NCBI GenBank assembly: GCA_051659505.1
Contig: JBOFOQ010000044.1
Span: 1-7,672, forward strand
DNA length: 7,672 nucleotides
Direction: 5' to 3'
From: JAGNZR01 sp051659505
GTDB lineage: Bacteria; Fusobacteriota; Fusobacteriia; Fusobacteriales; Fusobacteriaceae
Made by a program: the position numbers and the translations under genes. Under the pieces are notes generated by a model. The model had not been told where the DNA came from. It did not search any database and worked only from the letters and a program-made list of their open reading frames with translations. Shown piece after piece: positions 1-5,642 of this stretch (position 1 is the stretch's first letter; every line of letters begins with the position of its first letter).

Positions 1-545
1 TGTTTTTTGTAATCTGGAATCTCGTATGAATAAACCTCTGAAGACATACCTTTCACTTCTAATATTGGTAGTATATTCTCTCCAAATAACTCTTTTAATT
101 TTGCTCCGTAATACTCGTTTGCTCCTTCTCTTATTAATACATTACCGTAAGTGTCTCCTACTTTGCCGTTTTTTATAAATCCTACCATATCATAGTATCT
201 ATCAGATTCTTTTCTTGTCCCTACAAATCTTTTTGGAGTTATCCACCCCTCATCCCATCTTTCCTCTCCTGCTCGTGTTGATTTTAATCTTCCTGATAAA
301 TTCCATATTTTAAATTCTTCGTTATATCGTTTCTCTAAATGTTTTTCTAATATTTTTGAAAGCTTACTTAGTCTCTTAACCTCTCTTTCTCTATCTGTTG
401 GTAATAACCCTGTACTTAACACTAATATAAATCCTATTATCAGTATTGTTATTTGTATAGAAGCTTTTCCATTTTTTACAAATTTTTGCCTTTGTAATAT
501 TAAATAGGTTACTAATATTATTATTTTTGCTACTAATGCGTACAT
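1..545 (-). CDS. Membrane-anchored protein of unknown function, C-terminus cut by window edge
   Basis: This reading frame runs from an ATG at 545-543 to the left edge without a stop, giving at least 181 residues. The start is supported by an AGGAG at 555-551, five bases upstream. Two hydrophobic segments lie at about residues 3-17 and 29-47, the second ending in a Leu/Gly-rich stretch. They are followed by a basic helix (about 51-74, RLSKLSKILEKHLEKRYNEE) and a soluble domain rich in Trp, Tyr and Gly. I see no catalytic motif and do not recognise the family. The short segments suggest a membrane anchor with the soluble part on one face, probably outside. It is the last visible gene of the operon, 24 bases after the 89-residue gene. 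G+C at 1-300 is about 34% by hand count, against about 19% at 841-1440, so it may have a separate origin. As one of the genes after VgrG it could be a cargo or immunity partner, but that is only a positional guess. Confidence 0.75.
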   Translation of the reverse strand, partial: MYALVAKIIILVTYLILQRQKFVKNGKASIQITILIIGFILVLSTGLLPTDREREVKRLSKLSKILEKHLEKRYNEEFKIWNLSGRLKSTRAGEERWDEGWITPKRFVGTRKESDRYYDMVGFIKNGKVGDTYGNVLIREGANEYYGAKLKELFGENILPILEVKGMSSEVYSYEIPDYKK

Positions 546-550
546 TTTTG

Positions 551-555
551 CTCCT
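551..555 (-). promoter_or_regulatory. Ribosome binding site of the left-edge membrane protein
   Basis: AGGAG on the minus strand, five bases before the ATG at 545-543. It fixes the start of a gene that has no stop inside the window and would otherwise be easy to miss. Confidence 0.7.
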
Positions 556-569
556 ATTTTTCTATTGAT

Positions 570-839
570 TTATTTTTTACTATTACGTTCTTTCTTTTCA
601 ACATCATAAAAATTTTTAACAAACTTTATAAAAGAACTTTCTTTCGTTTGTTTCTTTTCAGTTTCTTCTGAGCTTACATATTCAAATTTTATAAATTTTG
701 ATAAATAGTATAATTTTCCTACTTCTGATGTCATTTCTATATTTATTTTTTTTAAACTTTCAGTTTCTTTTTTTTTATCTTTTTTATCTTTTTCTAATTC
801 TTCTCTATATTCCAGTGCATAAGTTATAAAATTATTCAT
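570..839 (-). CDS. Small Lys/Glu-rich protein of unknown function
   Basis: An 89-residue, highly charged protein: I count 20 Lys and 15 Glu. The N-terminal half (about residues 8-40) is almost all Lys, Glu, Asp and Leu and probably forms a helix or coiled coil. A more hydrophobic patch at about 43-55 (KLYYLSKFIKFEY) precedes another charged tail. There is no signal peptide or clear membrane span. Its ATG overlaps the end of the 246-residue gene by eight bases, and its AGAAGG binding site (850-845) lies inside that gene, so the two are probably translated together and may form a pair. The coding strand has a run of nine A at 776-768, within codons for D-K-K-K-E. I recognise no family. A small chaperone, adaptor or structural accessory of the injection system would fit the position, but nothing in the sequence proves it. 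Confidence 0.7.
   Translation of the reverse strand: MNNFITYALEYREELEKDKKDKKKETESLKKINIEMTSEVGKLYYLSKFIKFEYVSSEETEKKQTKESSFIKFVKNFYDVEKKERNSKK
768..776. repeat. Homopolymer tract (A9 in the coding strand)
   Basis: Nine T on the plus strand, read as AAA AAA AAA (three Lys) in the 89-residue gene. An eight-T run lies close by at 746-753. Runs of this length can slip in replication or transcription and would shift the frame early in the protein. Confidence 0.6.
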
Positions 840-1572
840 GAGAACCTTCTTTTAATATTTCTATACTATATGTATAATTTATTAATTTTTCAGATTTTAA
901 GTTAATTTCAACTTTAAATTCTTTTATAAATTTATCGTATTCAATTTCACCTTTTAAGTCTATTAATAAGGAAAATGGTTTTCCTGGCTGAATAGAAAAG
1001 TAATCTCTGATATTTTTTTTATAATCTACTGCATCAAATTCTGGGTCTATTTTTCCTTCTAAAATATACTTATCTTCTTTTTTTAATATATCAACATCAA
1101 ACTGAAGTGTTTCGTCTATAAATACTCCATATATTTCTAATTTATTTGATTTTTCTTTTATATTTTTAATAAAAAATAGTATAAATGGCATAAATAAGTA
1201 ATTACTAATTAATTTTGATAAATATTCTTTATTTTCAAAATATTTTGACAACTCCATCAAGATTGAAATTACTTCTTTACTTTTACTATTAAAAATTTGA
1301 TTTTTTTTCTCTACTTTCCAATTTTCACTTAATTCATCTACATTCATTATTTTTAAAGTTTTTTTATCGATTATGAATTTATTAAATATTTTATCTAATT
1401 TTGAATATATATTTTCTTCTAATTCTTGTTTTTCTTTTTTTTGAAATGTAATTATAATTTTATCTGAATCTTCCTCTATAACACAGGCATAATTATTTTC
1501 ATAATTCACTTCGTTATTTTTTAGCTCATGTGATGTTTCTAAATGATTTTTTATTTTAATATTATAGTTCAT
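832..1572 (-). CDS. Uncharacterised protein encoded next to VgrG
   Basis: A 246-residue protein that I cannot assign to a family. The N-terminal third is mixed charged/polar with short beta-like strands (IIITFQ at about 39-44). Residues 100-138 form a Leu/Ile/Phe-rich, probably helical stretch whose most hydrophobic part (LFMPFILFFI, 126-135) is too short for a confident membrane span. The C-terminal half (about 145-240) alternates hydrophobic and charged residues like a beta-sheet domain and contains IQPGKPFSLLIDLKG at 194-208. No signal peptide is seen. The start is backed by AGGAAGAG about five to eight bases upstream. It lies 17 bases after the VgrG gene, the usual place of T6SS adaptors or chaperones that load effectors on the spike (families such as DUF1795, DUF2169 and DUF4123), but I see no specific match to those. 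G+C is about 19% at 841-1440, low even for this window. Confidence 0.75.
   Translation of the reverse strand: MNYNIKIKNHLETSHELKNNEVNYENNYACVIEEDSDKIIITFQKKEKQELEENIYSKLDKIFNKFIIDKKTLKIMNVDELSENWKVEKKNQIFNSKSKEVISILMELSKYFENKEYLSKLISNYLFMPFILFFIKNIKEKSNKLEIYGVFIDETLQFDVDILKKEDKYILEGKIDPEFDAVDYKKNIRDYFSIQPGKPFSLLIDLKGEIEYDKFIKEFKVEINLKSEKLINYTYSIEILKEGSHE
845..850 (-). promoter_or_regulatory. Ribosome binding site inside the upstream gene (translational coupling)
   Basis: AGAAGG lies five bases before the ATG at 839-837 and within the last codons of the 246-residue gene, whose TAA is at 834-832. Ribosomes finishing the first gene pass directly over this site. Confidence 0.6.
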
Positions 1573-1589
1573 TTTTCTCTTCCTTTTTT

Positions 1590-3176
1590 TTATGACTTCA
1601 TTATTATATCCCCTGCTAACACACTGTAAGTTTCTTTTATTATTTCTTTTTTACTTTGAGCATTTACTGAATAACCTGAGATATAAACACCATCTAACAT
1701 CTCTAATTTTTCTTGTTTTAATTTAGTTACATTTTCTATTGAATTTTCTGTTGTACTTATAAGTTCTTTTCCTGCATTTATTCCTAATATGTTGTCTGAG
1801 CTAATATTTATTTGATCTTTACTATCTGCTAAAATTTGTTTTTCAGAATTTATTTTCACTACATTCACACCACTTATACCTATTAAATCTTTAGCATAAA
1901 GAGTATAATTATCCGACTTTAAGTCTAAATTAAATATTTTTTCCCTCTCACCGTTTAAAAGAGTATAATTTCTTTCGTATGGATTAGAAAATCTTATGCC
2001 TTCTTTGTTATTAACACTTCCTGCAACATAACCAGAATTTTCTTCATCTATTGGAAAATATACTGTTACATTGTCTTCTATTTCAGGAGTACAAAAAAAT
2101 CCAGTGTTACTCTTTGAATATGGCGTCGTGTAGGGGAATTCATAATAACTTACTTTTTCACCTAAATAATCACTTTTGCTTTGAACATCCCTATTTATTT
2201 TTTGTCTAGTTGAGCTTATTTTTTTTACTCCTTCTGAAAAATTAAGAAGTAATACAGCTATACCAGCTTTATTTTCCTTAGGTATTTTAATTACTCTTGC
2301 TTCAATTGAACCACCTTCTATATTTTTATTTGAAATATAAGCATAACGATAATCTATATTTCTAAGTGTGTACTCACCACTAAATTGACCATTAATATAT
2401 TCTAATTTTCCTAAACTTATAAATCCATAATCTTCTTTATTTTTATATAGACCTTCTCCTAATAAATAAGCCTCTGCTACTATTATTTCTGTACAAACGT
2501 TTCCTCTTTCATCCAACAAATAAGAAGTATTACTTTTAGCTTTAAATTCCATTCTTTTACTTTCATTATTTATATAACCAAAAATAATTTCTCCATATCT
2601 TCCACTAAATATCCCTAAACCTATATTAGACATTAATCTTACTAAAAATTCCCATTCTGTTTCATTATATTGAATAAATATTTTATTTGTTTTTGTTTTG
2701 GCTAATTTATCAGTGGCTATATAGCTAACTTCTTTTTGATAGACAGACAATACTTCTTTTATCAATTCCTCATATGTTGCATTTATGTTTTGATATACTC
2801 TATATTTTTTTACCCTATCTAATATTTCACTCTTTGATTTTGCTTCAATTATAGTTGTTGTTCCCTCAGAGTTTTCATTTCTTATTTTTATATTTTTTAT
2901 TATTCCTGAAAAATATTCAAGCTCATTAAATTTAATTTCAATTTTTTTATTATTATATTTTGATTTTCCAAATATTTCTTTTTGCTCTAATTTTAAAAAT
3001 TTATTTATCGTATATTTTTTTCGATATTCCTCTCTTATTTCAATTTCAATATGTAAAGTACTATGATTATTTTCCTCCATATCTATTCTCATTTTTTTTA
3101 AAACATACTCACTACTATCTATCTCTATTGCATCTATATAAATCTTTAAATCTTTCCCTATAAATTCTCTGCTCAT
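1590..3176 (-). CDS. vgrG: VgrG-like spike protein
   Basis: A 528-residue homologue of the T6SS/phage tail spike, the trimer at the tip of the inner tube. Residues about 1-280 correspond to the gp27-like hub; the best signature is IQYNETEWEFLVRL at 168-181, the VgrG-type 'QY.ET.WEFL.RL' motif. Residues about 290-390 match the gp5-type OB-fold, with the hallmark C-T-P-E-I-E-D-N-V-T-V-Y-F-P at 362-375 followed by GSV at 387-389. The tail from about 420 has short alternating strands (e.g. QINISSDNILGINAG, 455-469) as expected of a beta-helical needle. It ends at MKS with no added effector domain, so cargo would have to be separate. It is shorter than many proteobacterial VgrGs, which often exceed 600 residues. 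The start has AGGAAGAG just upstream. It follows the FHA gene by 27 bases. No PAAR tip gene is visible in the window. Confidence 0.9.
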   Translation of the reverse strand: MSREFIGKDLKIYIDAIEIDSSEYVLKKMRIDMEENNHSTLHIEIEIREEYRKKYTINKFLKLEQKEIFGKSKYNNKKIEIKFNELEYFSGIIKNIKIRNENSEGTTTIIEAKSKSEILDRVKKYRVYQNINATYEELIKEVLSVYQKEVSYIATDKLAKTKTNKIFIQYNETEWEFLVRLMSNIGLGIFSGRYGEIIFGYINNESKRMEFKAKSNTSYLLDERGNVCTEIIVAEAYLLGEGLYKNKEDYGFISLGKLEYINGQFSGEYTLRNIDYRYAYISNKNIEGGSIEARVIKIPKENKAGIAVLLLNFSEGVKKISSTRQKINRDVQSKSDYLGEKVSYYEFPYTTPYSKSNTGFFCTPEIEDNVTVYFPIDEENSGYVAGSVNNKEGIRFSNPYERNYTLLNGEREKIFNLDLKSDNYTLYAKDLIGISGVNVVKINSEKQILADSKDQINISSDNILGINAGKELISTTENSIENVTKLKQEKLEMLDGVYISGYSVNAQSKKEIIKETYSVLAGDIIMKS

Positions 3177-3203
3177 ATTCTCTTCCTTTTTTATTTTATG
3201 ATG

Positions 3204-3866
3204 TTATTTTAAAAGTAAAACTATTTTACCTATATATACTTTATCTCCACTTTGAACCTTTAAAGGTTCATTTTCTAATTTTATTTTTCTACTATCACTT
3301 AATCTTTCTAGTCCTGTTCCATTTCTAGAGTTCAAATCTTCTAAATACCAACCTTTATCAGTTTTATTTAAAATTGCATGGCTTCTACTTATAAGATGAG
3401 AGTCCCCAGTATCAAATAGGTCAATTTCCACTTTCACTCTAGAATTTTTACCTATTAAAAGTGATGTTGATTTTCCTATGTTCCATGTTTTTACATCATA
3501 ACCATCTTTATTTTTTAAAATTAATTGAGTTAAAACATCTCTTGCCAGTTCTCTTTTATCCTCTATTTGTTGTACAATTCTAAACTCACGAACCACTTGA
3601 CCTTGCTCATATTCATTAAATTCTTTTTTTATTCTTATACAACTATATAATATATACACTGCTAAACCTATTGCAACAATGCCTAACGCTAATTCTATAC
3701 TTGCTGGACTATAGTTATTTGAACTAAAATATAGTAAAGCTACTACTATTGTAACTATCCAAATCATAATTTCGAGTCTTGATTTCTTATAATTATTTTT
3801 TTCTAATTCTCTTTTTTTATATTTTTTTTCTCCCATTTTTATAAAAAATTTTCTTAATAGACGCAT
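3204..3866 (-). CDS. Two-helix membrane protein with C-terminal FHA domain
   Basis: A 220-residue protein with a strongly basic N-terminus (1-30), two hydrophobic helices at about 31-49 and 57-76, a charged linker, and a forkhead-associated domain at about 137-219. The FHA signature is intact: IGK at 138-140, SRSHA at 160-164 and N-S-R-N-G-T at 179-184, the loops that contact phosphothreonine. By the positive-inside rule both ends should be cytoplasmic, with a very short outer loop. In T6SS, FHA proteins such as Fha1/TagH take part in threonine-phosphorylation control of assembly; here the FHA module is itself membrane-anchored, so it could dock the baseplate or another phosphorylated partner at the membrane (inference). 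No kinase or phosphatase gene is in the window. The start at M1 rather than M11 is chosen because AAAGGAGT lies six bases before M1. It follows the J-protein gene by 14 bases. Confidence 0.88.
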   Translation of the reverse strand: MRLLRKFFIKMGEKKYKKRELEKNNYKKSRLEIMIWIVTIVVALLYFSSNNYSPASIELALGIVAIGLAVYILYSCIRIKKEFNEYEQGQVVREFRIVQQIEDKRELARDVLTQLILKNKDGYDVKTWNIGKSTSLLIGKNSRVKVEIDLFDTGDSHLISRSHAILNKTDKGWYLEDLNSRNGTGLERLSDSRKIKLENEPLKVQSGDKVYIGKIVLLLK

Positions 3867-3880
3867 TTTATTACTCCTTT

Positions 3881-4309
3881 TTACTTTTTACTTTTTACTG
3901 AAAAAAAAGATTCAAACATACTGTTAGTTTTTTCCTTTAACTCATGTTCTTCTTTATTATTTTTCTTTTCTTCGTTAAAAAAATTTTTAAATAGATCGTT
4001 CACTCCAGTTTTAGAAAATTTTTCATAAATATTACCAGAATCTGAAGCTTCTTTTCTCCTACTTCCCATATTTTTATCTGAAAACTTACTTAGTAGTTCG
4101 TCATATTCTCTTCTTTTAATTTCATCTGAAAGAGTTATATAAGCATCATTTATCTCCATAAATTTTTTTTCTGCATCTTTTCTCTCTCTTTCGCTTGAAC
4201 CCATATATTTATCTGGGTGATATTTTTTTGCTAATTCTCTATATTTTCTTTTTAAATTTTCTCTGTTTACACTTTTATCAGTTTCTAATATTTTATATAA
4301 ATTTTTCAT
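3881..4309 (-). CDS. J-domain (DnaJ-like) co-chaperone of the injection system
   Basis: A 142-residue protein with an N-terminal J domain (about 1-75). The HPD motif that stimulates DnaK ATPase is intact at residues 31-33, within KKYHPDK, with the usual flanking helices (RKYRELAKKY before, FMEINDAYITLSD after). The zinc-finger and C-terminal substrate domains of full DnaJ are missing, so it is a specialised co-chaperone that probably brings DnaK to a particular client. The tail (76-142) is polar and Lys/Glu-rich with two similar hydrophobic patches, NDLFKNFF (104-111) and NSMFESFF (129-136), which may be client- or partner-binding. The gene lies between the 255-residue gene (17 bases) and the FHA gene (14 bases), so the client is probably a part of the machine or its cargo. 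A TTGGAGAAATA binding site precedes the ATG. Confidence 0.9.
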   Translation of the reverse strand: MKNLYKILETDKSVNRENLKRKYRELAKKYHPDKYMGSSERERKDAEKKFMEINDAYITLSDEIKRREYDELLSKFSDKNMGSRRKEASDSGNIYEKFSKTGVNDLFKNFFNEEKKNNKEEHELKEKTNSMFESFFSVKSKK

Positions 4310-4326
4310 TATTTCTCCAATTTTAA

Positions 4327-5094
4327 TTATTCTAATATCATTTTTTTTATGTTATTATCTCTCGATATTTTATTCATAAATTTATTTTTTGCTTTTTTCA
4401 GGATCTCTTCCAGTGCGTAGTAAACATCTATATTTTTATATTTGTTACTTTCCACTCCCAATTTTATCTTTATATACGCATCTAAAGATTTTCTTTCTAA
4501 CGTTCCCTCTAAAATTTTAAAACATATTATTTGGTCAACTCCATCTATTTCTTTTTTTTCTAATATCTCTTCTGCAAATAGCCTTAGAAGTTCAATAGAT
4601 ATTCTTTCCCCTGTAGCTGTCGAGTTAATTTGATTAACTAAATTCACTTGATTATATTCTTTTACATGCCCTATAAATTTATTATAGTTTCTTACATTGG
4701 CACCTTCTCTTCTTTTTATTCTACATATTTCCATAGTTTCTTCTTTTGGCAATTCTTCGTCTAATAGTATTTGATAAAATGAAATTTTATTTTTTCCATT
4801 CTCTTTATTTGGTAAAATCTCTAATTTTAAAATATAGTCTCCATCTTTTTCTGATACTTCCATACCTATACTTTCTTTTAATTTATAGATATTTTCATAC
4901 CATTTAAATATACCTGGTCCTACCATTAATTTGTTATTGCACACTCTTATTTCTAATCCCTTTATGACCCCATTAGAATGGGTTCTATAATTCATTTCAA
5001 AATATTCTTTAGCATCATCTCTTAGATATTCTAATATTTCTTTATCTAGTATTGAACCTCTTTTGAATAAAGGTTTTATATTTTTAATAATCAT
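4327..5094 (-). CDS. Putative baseplate or tail-fibre-like structural protein of a T6SS-like system
   Basis: A 255-residue protein starting MIIKNIKPLFKRG. Residues 41-66 read N-G-V-I-K-G-L-E-I then V-G-P-G-I, resembling the 'GVI.GLEV...V.PGI' beta-strand pattern at the start of many phage baseplate and tail-fibre proteins, where the GPG turn is followed by a strand and a short loop. A beta-rich part continues to about 130, followed by a mostly helical C-terminal half. From memory, relatives in Clostridia beside similar sheath and tube genes carry the misleading label 'DNA and RNA helicase'; I see no Walker A or DEAD/DEAH motif, so that label does not fit. The gene is the first one after the hairpin that follows the tube gene and has its own GAGAGG site (5106-5101), six bases before the ATG. 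Structural role is inferred from context and the GVI/PGI motif; an assembly factor is possible. Confidence 0.75.
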   Translation of the reverse strand: MIIKNIKPLFKRGSILDKEILEYLRDDAKEYFEMNYRTHSNGVIKGLEIRVCNNKLMVGPGIFKWYENIYKLKESIGMEVSEKDGDYILKLEILPNKENGKNKISFYQILLDEELPKEETMEICRIKRREGANVRNYNKFIGHVKEYNQVNLVNQINSTATGERISIELLRLFAEEILEKKEIDGVDQIICFKILEGTLERKSLDAYIKIKLGVESNKYKNIDVYYALEEILKKAKNKFMNKISRDNNIKKMILE

Positions 5095-5132
5095 AATTAA
5101 CCTCTCACTTTCTAAACTATATTTTTTAAATA

Positions 5133-5168
5133 AAAATAAACGGAGAAGCTAACTTCTCCGTTTATTTT
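5133..5168 (-). terminator. Intra-operon rho-independent terminator or attenuator after the tube gene
   Basis: Perfect inverted repeat: arms 5133-5148 and 5153-5168, 16 bp each, loop CTAA on the plus strand (5149-5152). The inner eight pairs are GC-containing (CGGAGAAG with CTTCTCCG) and the outer eight are A-T, so the transcript has a strong stem with a U-rich 3' arm. The repeat begins immediately after the TAG of the tube gene (5171-5169). Genes continue in the same direction with no evident new promoter, so it probably terminates only part of the transcripts, or protects the 3' end of the upstream message. The sequence is symmetric and could act on both strands. Confidence 0.8.
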
Positions 5169-5606
5169 CTACTCTTCAGAAGAAGCGTAACCACCCTCAA
5201 ATTTTACCTCTTCTAACTTCTCTTTCTTTTGTTTCATTGTTAAAATATATTCTCCTACACCTTCCTTATCTGTATAATCCTCTACGTAGTCAACTATAAA
5301 AGCATTTGAGAAATCTATTTCTCTTACTACTACACTTCCTGAAATTACTTTTAAATTCATCGCTCTATAGGCATCTGAACTTTCTGCTGGTATTAGTGAC
5401 CATTTCCCTACTTGTTTAGTGTGATCTGCTTCTTCTCCGTTTACTGGAGTTATTATTTTCCCTTTTACCTCGATTCCTATACTCAAATCACTTGTTCTTG
5501 CATTTGAATCATTTGGAGTATCTGATAAAAACTTAACCGCTAGTATATTATCTTGCTTTAAAAAAATCTCCTCTTTTTTTCCTTTTATTCTTATTTCAAA
5601 TCCCAT
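5169..5606 (-). CDS. Hcp-like inner tube protein of the injection system
   Basis: A 145-residue protein, close in size to Hcp (about 160) and phage tail tube proteins, made mostly of alternating beta strands. Notable segments are LSDTPNDSNARTSD (27-40), a beta strand into IGIEVKGKI (43-51), KWSLIPAESSDAYR (68-81) and NAFIVDYVEDY (101-111), ending in a polar tail. As I remember, close relatives in Clostridia are labelled 'membrane-associated protease 1'; there is no membrane span, signal peptide or protease motif here. Its position 36 bases after the sheath gene matches the sheath-tube order in T6SS (tssB-tssC-hcp) and phage tails. It carries the strongest binding site in the window, AAAGGAGATG, and is followed at once by a hairpin, both in keeping with a protein needed in many copies. 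Stacked rings of it would form the tube carrying the VgrG spike. Confidence 0.82.
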   Translation of the reverse strand: MGFEIRIKGKKEEIFLKQDNILAVKFLSDTPNDSNARTSDLSIGIEVKGKIITPVNGEEADHTKQVGKWSLIPAESSDAYRAMNLKVISGSVVVREIDFSNAFIVDYVEDYTDKEGVGEYILTMKQKKEKLEEVKFEGGYASSEE

Positions 5607-5610
5607 TTTA

Positions 5611-5620
5611 CATCTCCTTT
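5611..5620 (-). promoter_or_regulatory. Strong ribosome binding site of the tube gene
   Basis: AAAGGAGATG, a near-full match to the 16S anti-Shine-Dalgarno, with GGAG seven bases before the ATG at 5606-5604. It is the best site in the window and agrees with a protein made in large amounts. Confidence 0.75.
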
Positions 5621-5642
5621 TATATTTTTTTTAATTAACTAA

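Noticed and set aside
1898..1970. Direct repeat of 13 bases (AAAGAGTATAATT) spaced 60 bases apart
   Set aside because: Both copies encode N-Y-T-L in the same frame of VgrG, 20 residues apart; explained by a repeated protein motif, not a DNA element.
2960..3163. Plus-strand frame of 67 codons
   Set aside because: Lies wholly opposite the VgrG gene, is made of Leu/Phe/Tyr/Ser as expected from the complement of AT-rich coding DNA, and has no supporting context.
3881..3900. Short tandem TTACTTTT repeat
   Set aside because: It covers the end of the J-protein gene and encodes the Lys/Ser tail; too short and low in complexity to be a separate element.
4442..4633. Plus-strand frame of 63 codons
   Set aside because: Antisense to the 255-residue gene, with no independent evidence.
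5095..5132. Possible internal promoter before the 255-residue gene (TATAGT-like -10)
   Set aside because: No credible -35 at the right spacing, and TATA-like words are common by chance in this AT-rich DNA.
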